Of a stretch of 64,000 bases of DNA, positions 1 through 8,532 are shown piece by piece. The stretch spans positions 1-64,000 of the forward strand of contig NZ_JAPUVO010000130.1 of assembly GCF_029255185.1 (NCBI RefSeq). Direction: 5' to 3'. The translations under genes and the position numbers were made by a program. Within the stretch, counting starts at the first letter, position 1. Every line of letters begins with the position of its first letter. The notes below the pieces were generated by a model. It had not been told where the DNA came from. It did no database searches and was given only the letters and a program-made list of their open reading frames with translations. This stretch comes from Propionivibrio sp. Lineage in GTDB: Bacteria; Pseudomonadota; Gammaproteobacteria; Burkholderiales; Rhodocyclaceae.

Positions 1-137
1 TGAACTCCAAGATCGCCACCGTCCAAAAACGCGCTTGTGGCTATCGCAACCCAGACAATTTCAAGATCGCTGTCTATTTCCACTGTGGTGGCCTCAACCT
101 CTATCCCGCTACCGTGACCCACACAAAAGTCGGATGA
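1..137 (+). CDS. ISL3-like transposase, C-terminal end (cut by window edge)
   Basis: Codons run in frame from base 3 to a TGA at 135-137. The roughly 44 visible residues (NSKIATVQKRACGYRN..., then YFHCGG and LYP) match the usual C-terminal tail of ISL3-family DDE transposases, where an N-x-KI-x-x-x-K segment is followed by a G-[FY]-RN motif. This is recognition of the family tail from memory, not a database match. The catalytic part lies outside the window, so whether the element is intact cannot be judged. It abuts a polysaccharide gene cluster. Confidence 0.6.
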   Translation, partial: NSKIATVQKRACGYRNPDNFKIAVYFHCGGLNLYPATVTHTKVG

Positions 138-148
138 ATCAAAATTTT
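117..148. repeat. Candidate right inverted repeat of the ISL3-like element plus 8-bp target duplication
   Basis: Bases 117-140 overlap the transposase stop and read ACCCACACAAAAGTCGGATG, then AATC. This resembles ISL3 right ends, which often overlap the transposase 3' end. It is followed at 141-148 by AAAATTTT. ISL3 elements make 8-bp, usually AT-rich target duplications, so this octamer is a natural candidate. The left end is outside the window, so neither the repeat nor the duplication can be confirmed here. Confidence 0.35.
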
Positions 149-166
149 AGGGAAAGTTACAGAGAA

Positions 167-889
167 ATGTCTCTTAGAGCCGCAGTTAAGAAAGGTCTCC
201 GAAAAATTGGACTGGAGGCACATCGTTTTGTCCCGGCGTCATCGCCTACGGCTCAAATAATTGCATCGCTGCGAAAATTCGGGATTGATCTGGTTCTGGA
301 CGTTGGCGCAAATCAGGGGCAGTTTGCGTTAGAAATTCGAAGCGGTGGCTATGAAGGCAATATCCTCTCATTTGAGCCCCTCTCAACGGCCCATAATCAG
401 TTGCTGCAGACAAGCAGCAGAGATCCAAAGTGGGATGTCTGCCCACGAACTGCGTTGGGCGACCATGATGGTGAAATTGAAATCAATATTGCAGGGAATT
501 CCGTCAGCAGTTCCATTTTTCCCATGCTAGAGTCGCATCGGAACGCTGCCCCGGAGTCAGCTTATATGGGAAAAGAAAAGGTTGGAATGGCAATGCTGGA
601 TACCTTGGTCAGGCCATATCTTGACCAGTCAAGGGCCGCTTTTTTGAAAATTGATACTCAGGGATATGAATGGCAAGTTCTCGATGGGGCCAAGGATTCA
701 TTGTCGAGATTTCAAGGCGTGCTTCTTGAGCTTTCTTTCGTACCTCTTTATGAAGGCCAGCATTTGTGGAGAGAAATGATTGATCGCCTGGAAGCTGATG
801 GATTTTCGCTTTGGGCAATGCAGCCGGGATTTACGGATGCACATTCCGGGCAGACGCTCCAAGCCGATGGCATATTTTTTCGCACGTAA
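167..889 (+). CDS. FkbM family methyltransferase
   Basis: A 240-residue SAM-dependent methyltransferase of the FkbM type, which usually O-methylates sugars in surface polysaccharides or secondary metabolites. The SAM-binding motif LDVGANQG is at residues 44-51 and the family signature IDTQGYE at about 161-167. I chose ATG 167 because the protein then starts directly with the family N-terminus (MSLRAAVKK) and lies clear of the insertion sequence. ATG 134 and TTG 35 are in frame but overlap the transposase end. A purine-rich stretch (GGGAAAG) lies about 11 bases upstream. It is the first gene of the polysaccharide cluster, and its promoter may have been altered by the adjacent insertion. Confidence 0.8.
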   Translation: MSLRAAVKKGLRKIGLEAHRFVPASSPTAQIIASLRKFGIDLVLDVGANQGQFALEIRSGGYEGNILSFEPLSTAHNQLLQTSSRDPKWDVCPRTALGDHDGEIEINIAGNSVSSSIFPMLESHRNAAPESAYMGKEKVGMAMLDTLVRPYLDQSRAAFLKIDTQGYEWQVLDGAKDSLSRFQGVLLELSFVPLYEGQHLWREMIDRLEADGFSLWAMQPGFTDAHSGQTLQADGIFFRT

Positions 890-990
890 TGCCCTTGCTT
901 TACAGACTTTGACAATGCAGATAGGACAGAAAAATTAAATCAACCATCAAATCAATCGCGATCCGGTTTCTGCCTCTTGCTGATGTACTA

Positions 991-1914
991 ATGTCACCGC
1001 TGGTGGCATTGAGTAGTTTCATTCTCTGGCTTGTTCGCAAGGCAGGGATCAAGCGAATGCGGGTAAGCAAAAGAATTTTTTGCATGCTCGGGGTGTATCC
1101 ACTACGAGATCATTATTACGAACCTTTGTTCAATCCGGCGCATCTGCGTAAGCCACTCGATCAGGACCGTACTTTGCTTGGACTGGATTTGAATGGGCAG
1201 GAACAACTGGAATTGTTGTCCAAGTTCGATTACGCAGAAGAATTGGCAAGAATTCCAAAGGTTCCATCTAAAAGTGGGCCGTCGGAGTTTTTCTATGAAA
1301 ACCCATCGATCCTTTATGGCGACTCTGAATATCTGTATTCGGCAATCCGTCATTTCCAGCCCGGAAAAATTATCGAAGTGGGGAGTGGGTTTTCAACCTT
1401 GATGGCCATCAAGGCGGTTAATGCCAACAAATCGGACGATCCGACCTACGCCTGCCAGCATACCTGCATCGAGCCGTACGAAATGAAATGGCTTGAATCG
1501 ACTGGCGTCCAGGTAATCCGGCAACGTGTAGAGGAAGTGGATTCAGCCGTGTTTGAAGGCTTGAGTGCAAATGACATTCTCTTTATCGATTCATCTCATG
1601 TGATTCGGCCACAAGGTGACGTGCTGTTCGAATATCTGGAACTGTTGCCGAAATTGCGATCCGGTGTTCTTGTGCATATTCATGACATCTTTACACCGCA
1701 GGATTACCCCGAGGACTGGGTGGTAGACCAAGTCAAGCAGTGGAACGAGCAATATCTGCTTGAGGCTTTTCTGAGTTTCAACAATCAATTCAGGGTGCTG
1801 GGTGCATTGAGTTGGTTAACAAAGCATCACTTTGATGCTATGTCGCGCCCATTTCCGATGCTGCGCAATCATCCAGAAGCGATTCCCGGTTCATTCTGGA
1901 TGGTCCGCAACTGA
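991..1914 (+). CDS. Class I SAM-dependent methyltransferase
   Basis: A 307-residue protein with a Rossmann methyltransferase core. The SAM-binding loop EVGSGFST is at about residues 129-136 and a second acidic motif, DILFIDSSH, at about 195-203. The long N-terminal region (residues 1-120) is not a recognised domain and may bind the acceptor. ATG 991 is used; no strong ribosome site is visible, and ATG 1057 is a possible later start. It is followed by the glycosyltransferase in a TGATG overlap, so the two are probably translated together. The substrate is unknown, and a polysaccharide sugar is inferred only from context. Confidence 0.65.
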   Translation: MSPLVALSSFILWLVRKAGIKRMRVSKRIFCMLGVYPLRDHYYEPLFNPAHLRKPLDQDRTLLGLDLNGQEQLELLSKFDYAEELARIPKVPSKSGPSEFFYENPSILYGDSEYLYSAIRHFQPGKIIEVGSGFSTLMAIKAVNANKSDDPTYACQHTCIEPYEMKWLESTGVQVIRQRVEEVDSAVFEGLSANDILFIDSSHVIRPQGDVLFEYLELLPKLRSGVLVHIHDIFTPQDYPEDWVVDQVKQWNEQYLLEAFLSFNNQFRVLGALSWLTKHHFDAMSRPFPMLRNHPEAIPGSFWMVRN

Positions 1915-2678
1915 TGTCGAGCAAGGACTCAAGGGAAATATTCCTGTCCGTTATTTGTGCGACAAGGAATGCCGCAGCGACACTGCCCAATCTTCTTGAG
2001 TCCTACAAGGCGCAGCGCACCGATGAAACCGAACTGATTGTGGTGGATGCGTGTTCTGCCGATTCAACGGCAGAGGTATTGGAAAGATACCGCCAATACA
2101 TCGATGGTCTGATCGTGGAACCAGACCGCTCGATTTATGATGCCTGGAACAAGGGAGTAAGCTTGGCGCAGGGGAGGTTCGTTTGCTTTGTCGGCGCAGA
2201 TGACAAAATTGCGCCAGATGCAATCACTGCACTGCTAAGCGCGATTCATGAACACAACTCGGCGGATTATATCCACGGCCACAATATCATGCTCAGGAAG
2301 GGCCGGATTTCGGGACTGATTGGGCGCCCATACACTAAGGATATCCTTGAAAAGTACCTGCCGATGGCGCACGGGATGTCTGCGCATCGGCGCGACTGGG
2401 TTGTTAATGGTGGCGGATTCGACGTCTCGTTCAAGTCATCAGGCGATTATGATTTCTTGCTACGCATGCGAAAAACGATGCGCGTCGTCGACTGCCAAGC
2501 CATTCTGGTCTATGTCGAGGACGCAGGAATCAGCCGTAGCAGTATCAGGCCCATTCTCGAGTCTTTTAGGGCGCGTCAAATTAACGGTGTAGCGATGGTC
2601 AGAAATTTTCTGTGGACTCTACGTGGCCTGGCTGGATTCTGGATCAGAAAGATTGCAAGTTGGCTTCAAAGAAATTAA
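1914..2678 (+). CDS. Family 2 glycosyltransferase
   Basis: A 254-residue GT-A fold glycosyltransferase of the GT2 type. The N-terminal strand SVICATRNA is at residues 12-20, the nucleotide-binding VVDACSAD at 43-50, and the DxD-type metal site GADDK at 94-98. It should add one sugar from a nucleotide donor to the growing lipid-linked repeat unit at the inner face of the membrane. The start overlaps the preceding methyltransferase stop by one base (TGATG). No transmembrane segment is evident apart from a hydrophobic stretch near the C-terminus. Confidence 0.8.
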   Translation: MSSKDSREIFLSVICATRNAAATLPNLLESYKAQRTDETELIVVDACSADSTAEVLERYRQYIDGLIVEPDRSIYDAWNKGVSLAQGRFVCFVGADDKIAPDAITALLSAIHEHNSADYIHGHNIMLRKGRISGLIGRPYTKDILEKYLPMAHGMSAHRRDWVVNGGGFDVSFKSSGDYDFLLRMRKTMRVVDCQAILVYVEDAGISRSSIRPILESFRARQINGVAMVRNFLWTLRGLAGFWIRKIASWLQRN

Positions 2679-2700
2679 AAATTTCAGGGATCAAGAAAAA

Positions 2701-3510
2701 GTGAACAAGTTTCTGGCAATGACGAATCGGGCAATCCGAGAGTTGGGTCTGCTGAATGCCTCTGAAAATATCAGATATTTTGCAAAAGTGATCAGGTGCT
2801 ATTGGCCGAACAGGCAATTCAAATCGGCACATCCTGAATTCAAAACGCCTCCACGCGAGCTGGCTTTTGATGCTTACTCCGCACCCGATTGGGATTTTTA
2901 TAAGACAAGTGGGGAGGGGACGGCTGCGTTTCTGGCTACTTTGATCAAGCAGTACCAGAGTTCTTCGCCTGATGGCCTCAAAGTCCTCGAATGGGGCTGC
3001 GGACCCGCGCGAGTTATCAGGCATTTGCCAGGAGTTCTTGGGGCTGGTACGGACGTGTCAGGCTCAGATTACAACGAGAAATCAATTACGTGGTGCTCCC
3101 GGAATATCCCGGGCGTTACTTTTTTAACAAACGAATTGAATCCTCCACTTAAGTTGAGCGGGAACTGCTTTGACGTCTGCTATTCCATATCAGTTTTCAC
3201 ACACTTGTCCAATGATGTCTGCAGGGCATGGGTGAAAGAGATTTATCGGGTACTGAAACACGGCGGTATTTTCATAACTACCACCAACGGTGAGTCAAAG
3301 CTGGAAGATCTTTTTCCGGATGAGATTGAGAAATATCGATCCGAGGGCGTTGTCGTGAGAGGTAATTTCGAAGAGGGAAAGAAAATGTACTTTGCCTGCC
3401 ATTCTCCGAAATATCTGGCGGAAAATTTATTCAAATGTTTCGAAGTTCTTGAGCATCGATCGGCAAATTTCCCTTTCACTGCCCAGGATATGTGGGTGTT
3501 AAGAAAATAA
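2701..3510 (+). CDS. Class I SAM-dependent methyltransferase (Methyltransf_11-like)
   Basis: About 269 residues when read from GTG 2701, which sits just after the glycosyltransferase stop at 2678. An earlier GTG at 2623 would overlap that gene by 56 bases and is less likely. The motif VLEWGCGPAR at about residues 95-104 is the SAM-binding glycine loop. The later segment FDVCYSISVFTHL is the typical post-III motif of small-molecule methyltransferases. It is inferred to methylate a sugar or a precursor of the surface polysaccharide. The 3' end overlaps the next glycosyltransferase start. Confidence 0.7.
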   Translation: MNKFLAMTNRAIRELGLLNASENIRYFAKVIRCYWPNRQFKSAHPEFKTPPRELAFDAYSAPDWDFYKTSGEGTAAFLATLIKQYQSSSPDGLKVLEWGCGPARVIRHLPGVLGAGTDVSGSDYNEKSITWCSRNIPGVTFLTNELNPPLKLSGNCFDVCYSISVFTHLSNDVCRAWVKEIYRVLKHGGIFITTTNGESKLEDLFPDEIEKYRSEGVVVRGNFEEGKKMYFACHSPKYLAENLFKCFEVLEHRSANFPFTAQDMWVLRK

Positions 3511-4718
3511 GCTCTCTCCGGCCATCTATTTTGAATAAAGAATCCCAGTGCACGCTCGTGATTTCAGCCGTTAATTTCAGCGAGGGCGGTCCTTTGACCG
3601 TCTTGCGTGAATGCTTGAGAGCGACAAGTCAGGTGCTCTCCGAAAATTGGCGGGTGATAGCGCTGGTGCACGATAAACACTTGTTCGAGGCCACTGCGGG
3701 CGTCACTTTCATCGAGTTTCCGTCAGCCAAGCGCTCATGGTTGCTGCGACTCTATTACGAATGGTTTCAGTTCAATAGCCTCTCGCAACGCTTGAAGCCG
3801 GATTTGTGGCTGTCCTTGCACGATATTACGCCACGCGTCACGGCTCGCAGGCAGGCCGTCTACTGCCACAACCCTGCCCCGTTTTTTACGGTATCACTGC
3901 GAGCTGCCCTGCTTGATCCGAAGCTGTATCTATTCAACAAGTTTTACAAGCATTTGTACGCATCGGGCATTTCCAGAAATCGGCATGTGATCGTTCAGCA
4001 ATCGTGGCTGCGACATGAGTTTCAACAGTCTTTTGGTCTTGATGAGGTGGTGGTTGCTTATCCTGAAATGAAAACCGGCAATATCTCCCCTGTGCCAGAG
4101 CGGACGATCACGACGCGCAACAAGGTGTTTTTTTATCCGGCCTTGCCCAGAGTGCCGAAGAATCTGGAAATTATTTTTGAGGCGGTTCGTCTGCTAAATT
4201 CACAAGGCGTTGATGGCTTCGAAGTTCGCCTGACCATTGACGGTAATGAGAACCGCTATGCACGGATGCTGCTGAAACAATATTCTGCCGTGACGGGCAT
4301 TGTTTTTACCGGGCGCCAAAATCAATCGCAGATGGCCGCACAGTATAAAAATGTGGATTGTTTGCTGTTCCCCTCACGACTGGAAACCTGGGGTCTGCCC
4401 ATCAGTGAGGCCAAAACCTGTGGGCTGCCTTTGCTGGTCGCTGATTTGCCGTATGCGCACGAGACGGTGGGAACTTACGATCGTGTGCGTTTCTTCAATC
4501 CGTTGGCTGCGGGAGAATTGGCCGCGATGATGAAGGGTTTTATTGACGGCCAACTGAATTTCGAGTCGGTCAGAGAATGCACGCCGGAACAGCCGTTTGT
4601 CGATAGTTGGCCTGGATTGATTCGTCTTCTGGTCAAGGACCTGGATTCTGTCGAACCGCTCAATGGATCGGCAGATGTTTCTGATCCACCGCAGGTCTTC
4701 AACCGAATTGTTTCTTGA
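3492..4718 (+). CDS. Family 4 glycosyltransferase (GT-B fold)
   Basis: A 408-residue GT-B glycosyltransferase. The C-terminal domain has the donor-binding EX7E motif (E298 to E306) inside LETWGLPISEA. The N-terminal domain shows the expected glycine-rich acceptor-side loop (EGGPL, about residues 31-35). The start is GTG 3492, overlapping the preceding methyltransferase by 19 bases, with AGGA just upstream; TTG 3531 is an alternative. It probably transfers one sugar during repeat-unit assembly. Donor and linkage cannot be told from sequence. Confidence 0.78.
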   Translation: MGVKKISSLRPSILNKESQCTLVISAVNFSEGGPLTVLRECLRATSQVLSENWRVIALVHDKHLFEATAGVTFIEFPSAKRSWLLRLYYEWFQFNSLSQRLKPDLWLSLHDITPRVTARRQAVYCHNPAPFFTVSLRAALLDPKLYLFNKFYKHLYASGISRNRHVIVQQSWLRHEFQQSFGLDEVVVAYPEMKTGNISPVPERTITTRNKVFFYPALPRVPKNLEIIFEAVRLLNSQGVDGFEVRLTIDGNENRYARMLLKQYSAVTGIVFTGRQNQSQMAAQYKNVDCLLFPSRLETWGLPISEAKTCGLPLLVADLPYAHETVGTYDRVRFFNPLAAGELAAMMKGFIDGQLNFESVRECTPEQPFVDSWPGLIRLLVKDLDSVEPLNGSADVSDPPQVFNRIVS

Positions 4719-5989
4719 GTACTAAAAAGCACACGCTCTGGAATATCGCAGGCTCAGGCTTGCCATTGCTGATGGCAGCAGTAACGATTCCGGTATTGAT
4801 GAAAGAGTTGGAGCTCGAGTCATTCGGCGTACTTACTCTAATCTGGACCCTTATCGGCTACTTCAGCTTGTTTGATCTCGGTCTGGGCAGGTCGATTACC
4901 CACCATGTTTCGGCAAAGCTGGCATCGAATTCTGCTGCTGAAATTGCTGGCATCATCAAGGCCGGACTGACCTTTGCCGGTCTTGCTGGTCTTCTGGGTG
5001 GAGGCATCCTCTTGGTTCTGGCCAATCCTCTGAGTAATTCCTGGCTTCATGTTTCAAAAGCAATCGAGCAGCAAACCTACCATGCACTTGTCTGGTCGGC
5101 TATCGGGATTCCTTTCGTGGTGTTGTCCAGTGGCGTTCGGGGCGTTCTTGAAGCCTATAGCCAGTTTGATCGAGTCAACATCACGCGCATTCTTCAGGGC
5201 GTGACTACATTCGCTTTCCCTGTTCTGAGTGTTTTTGCATTTGGGCCGGACTTGGGAACCGTTGCCCTATGGCTGGTCATCTCCAGAGTACTGACCTTAG
5301 TTATCTACGTCTATTTTCTTGGAAAAGCGATCCCCCAGTGGTCAAGTACCGTTGGGAACACCGTGCAAAAATCGTATTTGCTGAGATTCGGCGCCTGGAT
5401 GACGATCAGTAATACCATCAGTCCACTACTGATTTATCTGGATCGATTCGTCATATCGGGCATGTTTGGAGCTGCTGTCGTGGCTTATTACACCGTTCCT
5501 TTTGAGGTGTTGACCAAATTGCTGATTCTTCCCGGTGCTCTTGGATCTGCCCTGTTCCCCAGGCTGTCACGCGAGTATCAGGCCGACTACCAGGAAACGC
5601 ATCGCCTGATGATGCGCGCCGTTATTGTCACGACATCGACGATGGCCGTACTGTGCACCCTGGCGGCAGCAGCCTATTTTCCGCTTGTGTCGTGGTGGAT
5701 GTCACAGGACTTTGCTCAGGCTTCTTGGAGAATAGCTTCATTGCTCGCTTTCGGCGTGTTCGTTAATAGCCTTGGTTTTGTTTTCTACACTGCGGTTCAG
5801 GCAAAGGTCGGGGCTAGGCAAACAGCCCTGTTGCATTTGACGGAACTCGTTTTCTTCGTTCCCGTTCTTTATGCGCTGTCATCGCTATTAGGGCTGGAAG
5901 GTGCCGCTGTGGCGTGGACGGTCAGGGTTTCATTCGACGCGTTGGTGATGTGGTGGTTTTACACAAAAGGGGTTAGGCATGCTGTTTGA
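4715..5989 (+). CDS. Polysaccharide flippase, Wzx-like (MOP superfamily)
   Basis: A 424-residue integral membrane protein with about 12 hydrophobic segments spread along its length. The N-terminal pattern (NIAGSGLPLLMAAVTIPVL, followed by FGVLTLIWTL) is typical of polysaccharide biosynthesis/oligosaccharide flippases. It would move the undecaprenyl-linked repeat unit from the cytoplasmic to the periplasmic face. The start is TTG 4715, overlapping the glycosyltransferase stop in TTGA, so translational coupling is likely. The next gene starts inside its last 11 bases. Confidence 0.8.
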   Translation: MSTKKHTLWNIAGSGLPLLMAAVTIPVLMKELELESFGVLTLIWTLIGYFSLFDLGLGRSITHHVSAKLASNSAAEIAGIIKAGLTFAGLAGLLGGGILLVLANPLSNSWLHVSKAIEQQTYHALVWSAIGIPFVVLSSGVRGVLEAYSQFDRVNITRILQGVTTFAFPVLSVFAFGPDLGTVALWLVISRVLTLVIYVYFLGKAIPQWSSTVGNTVQKSYLLRFGAWMTISNTISPLLIYLDRFVISGMFGAAVVAYYTVPFEVLTKLLILPGALGSALFPRLSREYQADYQETHRLMMRAVIVTTSTMAVLCTLAAAAYFPLVSWWMSQDFAQASWRIASLLAFGVFVNSLGFVFYTAVQAKVGARQTALLHLTELVFFVPVLYALSSLLGLEGAAVAWTVRVSFDALVMWWFYTKGVRHAV

Positions 5990-7295
5990 TCCGCGAGTGA
6001 TTTTTGTATCCCTGTGGTGTATTGAATGCCTTGGCCAGATATTTTTTGGTGTCGTATTCGGCTCATTCGCGACTGAAACCTGGGCGGTCGTTGCCATCGC
6101 TGTTATTGCCTTCTTGTCCGGGGCACAACTTATGCAGTACGGGTTTGCTGGCCATCGTTCTCAAGAATGGATTGATCAGCGCTGGCCCGTTGTCAAATTG
6201 CCCGAAGTCATTTCGGAGAGATTCAAGCTCTTGATGATTCTCATCTACTCAGTGGTGGCCCTCTTTGTCATACAGCGCATTATCGAGGTGACTGGCATCG
6301 CTGATGTAGCGCGTCCGCTGGAATGTTTGCGACTCAAGATTGTCAAGGATCACATCGCGGAAAGAGAGATCGCCGCATTGATGAAATGCCTTATTTTTGG
6401 TGCGGCGCTTTCATTGTATTTCTTGAGCGATGCGGTTCATTCTTCCAAAATAACGGTGATCTTGCTTTGCGTTGTGGGCTTGCTGTCTGCACTGGCCACT
6501 ACCGGAAGGCTGCTTCTGTTAATGTTCGTTCTGACCTTGATCTATCTGATGTACGCCCAAAAAATTTGGGGTTACAAAGAAATTTTTGCTAGCCTGGTGG
6601 GATTTTTCTTTCTGTTTTTTCTGATCGCATTTGTTACCAATAAGGCCCCGGCAGAAGAATGGATGCAGGAGAAGGTATGGAGTTGTGAAGTAGGCCATAC
6701 AAAAAATATTGAGCAAGCAACTGCTAAAGCTCAATCCAATCCGACGAATGCAATAGAGAGTTCGGCAGCAGCGTCAAGCTCATCTTTTTCAGCCACAGAC
6801 CGACTGGTATGGAATGCCAAAACCTACTTTCTAGCCAGTTTCGCTGCGTTCGATCATTTCGTTAAAACGGGACAACCTCGCATCGAAGGCGGCGCGTTTC
6901 TGCCCAACGCCATGAGATTAGTTCTAAACCGATTGGGTGCAGACTTGGCAATGAGGCCGGCGGTGAACCCGGTAGCAGAAATAGCGATGCCAACCAATAC
7001 CTATACGGCTGTATTCCCGCTTTACCATGACATGGGTCGGGTCGGGGTACTCGCATGGTTTTTTTTCCTCGGTGGGCTTCATCAGTTTCTCTATCGGATG
7101 AGCCAAAAGCCAGGCCATCGGCTTTTCAGATATTTCTATGCAATCTCACTTTACCCCTTGTGCATGGTAATTTTTGAGGAGGCTTATGCATCATCTCCCG
7201 GTTTTTGGACTGTATTCGTGTTGACTCCATTTGCCATCCAACTCATCCGTCTAGTGTTAGCTAAATTAGTTATATCAGGAAAAAACACCTTATGA
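5979..7295 (+). CDS. O-antigen/polysaccharide polymerase, Wzy-like
   Basis: A 438-residue multispanning membrane protein. Several N-terminal hydrophobic segments are followed by a long polar region at about residues 220-300, which is probably the periplasmic loop, and then more membrane segments. This topology and the position directly after the flippase suggest the repeat-unit polymerase. Wzy proteins are too divergent for motif proof, so this rests on topology and context. ATG 5979 is preceded by AAGGGG and overlaps the flippase gene by 11 bases. The end overlaps the next start as ATGA. Confidence 0.65.
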   Translation: MLFDPRVIFVSLWCIECLGQIFFGVVFGSFATETWAVVAIAVIAFLSGAQLMQYGFAGHRSQEWIDQRWPVVKLPEVISERFKLLMILIYSVVALFVIQRIIEVTGIADVARPLECLRLKIVKDHIAEREIAALMKCLIFGAALSLYFLSDAVHSSKITVILLCVVGLLSALATTGRLLLLMFVLTLIYLMYAQKIWGYKEIFASLVGFFFLFFLIAFVTNKAPAEEWMQEKVWSCEVGHTKNIEQATAKAQSNPTNAIESSAAASSSSFSATDRLVWNAKTYFLASFAAFDHFVKTGQPRIEGGAFLPNAMRLVLNRLGADLAMRPAVNPVAEIAMPTNTYTAVFPLYHDMGRVGVLAWFFFLGGLHQFLYRMSQKPGHRLFRYFYAISLYPLCMVIFEEAYASSPGFWTVFVLTPFAIQLIRLVLAKLVISGKNTL

Positions 7296-8506
7296 ATCGA
7301 CGTGTGGCTGTCGTAACGATTTGCGCGAAAAACTACTTTGCCAAGGCAAAGGTATTGCAGCAGTCCTATCTTGATCATCACCCTGAACATTTCTTTTATA
7401 TATTGCTTGTCGACCGCAAGGATGAAAATTTCGCAGCCCTGCACACCGATTGCAATTTGATTTGGGTAGAAGACCTTGGGATTCCTGGCGTACTCAAATA
7501 CGCTTTCATGTATGACATCATCGAATTCAGCACAAATGTGAAACCCGTGGCGCTTCGATCGCTTTTGGGCAAATACGATGAGGTTTTGTATATTGACCCC
7601 GATATCCAGATTTTCGACCACCTCACTCCAGTTTTCGATGCCCTGGCTAAGCATTCGATCGTGATTACACCCCATGCGCTAAGCCCAGTTCTGGATGGAA
7701 AATCTCCTAACGATATCGATTTCCTTCGGTTTGGCGCGTACAACTTGGGTTTCATCGGGGTTTCAAATTGCAAGGAGGCGTTTGAATTTCTAGATTGGTG
7801 GTCAAGCCGTTGTCTGTCTCACGGCTTTTATGAACCTCAGACGGGTTTAGCTGTGGACCAGAAATGGATCGATCTGGTGCCTGCGTATTTCCCGGGTGTC
7901 AAGATAATGCGTGAGCCTGGATTGAATTTGTCATTCTGGAATTTACATGAAAGATTCCTCAGTAAAGTCGATGGGCACTGGTTGGTGAATGACATACACA
8001 AATTGTATTTCATTCATTTCTCATCTTTCGACGAGTCCGAACCGGGTGCCATCGCGATGAAGCAAAACCGCTTCTCGCCAGAAGAAAGAGAAGATGTTCT
8101 GCCGTTGTATGCGGCGTACGCGCAACTGCTTAATCGACATAAGGCGAAGGAATACAAATCCATGTCTTATAGTTTCGATTTTTTTGATGATGGCGTTTAC
8201 ATCACAGCCGCCATGCGCAGATTTTATGCCTGTCTTCAGGTGAAATTCGATGCCGTCAGCAATCCATTCGCATCGAATTCCACGGTTCGAAAATGGGGCG
8301 AATCCAAAGGGCTGGTTTCAAGAAAAATTCTGCCCATGCAACGTCAGAATTTTAAAAGCCTGGAAAATTACGGTACTCAACTCAAAGTCATCTATTTCTT
8401 TCTACGGATTATTTTGAGGATAGTAGGCCCTATTCGCTATTTTTCATTAATGAGACTACTACCTTCCTTGTCTTCAATTAGAGGGCAGGCACGGGTGGTT
8501 GTCTGA
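7292..8506 (+). CDS. GT-A type glycosyltransferase (GT8-like)
   Basis: A 404-residue protein whose N-terminal half has a nucleotide-sugar transferase fold. The strand VAVVTICAKNYFAKAKVLQQ starts the domain, and D102-P-D104 in VLYIDPDIQIF is the DxD metal/donor site. The spacing resembles family 8 glycosyltransferases, although the LPS glucosyl/galactosyl signature is not clear. ATG 7292 overlaps the polymerase stop as ATGA. The C-terminal 120 residues are basic and may contact the membrane. It most likely adds a sugar to the polysaccharide repeat unit. Confidence 0.65.
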   Translation: MNRRVAVVTICAKNYFAKAKVLQQSYLDHHPEHFFYILLVDRKDENFAALHTDCNLIWVEDLGIPGVLKYAFMYDIIEFSTNVKPVALRSLLGKYDEVLYIDPDIQIFDHLTPVFDALAKHSIVITPHALSPVLDGKSPNDIDFLRFGAYNLGFIGVSNCKEAFEFLDWWSSRCLSHGFYEPQTGLAVDQKWIDLVPAYFPGVKIMREPGLNLSFWNLHERFLSKVDGHWLVNDIHKLYFIHFSSFDESEPGAIAMKQNRFSPEEREDVLPLYAAYAQLLNRHKAKEYKSMSYSFDFFDDGVYITAAMRRFYACLQVKFDAVSNPFASNSTVRKWGESKGLVSRKILPMQRQNFKSLENYGTQLKVIYFFLRIILRIVGPIRYFSLMRLLPSLSSIRGQARVVV

Positions 8507-8532
8507 GCATTTGGAGTGGGATCAAATAACTG

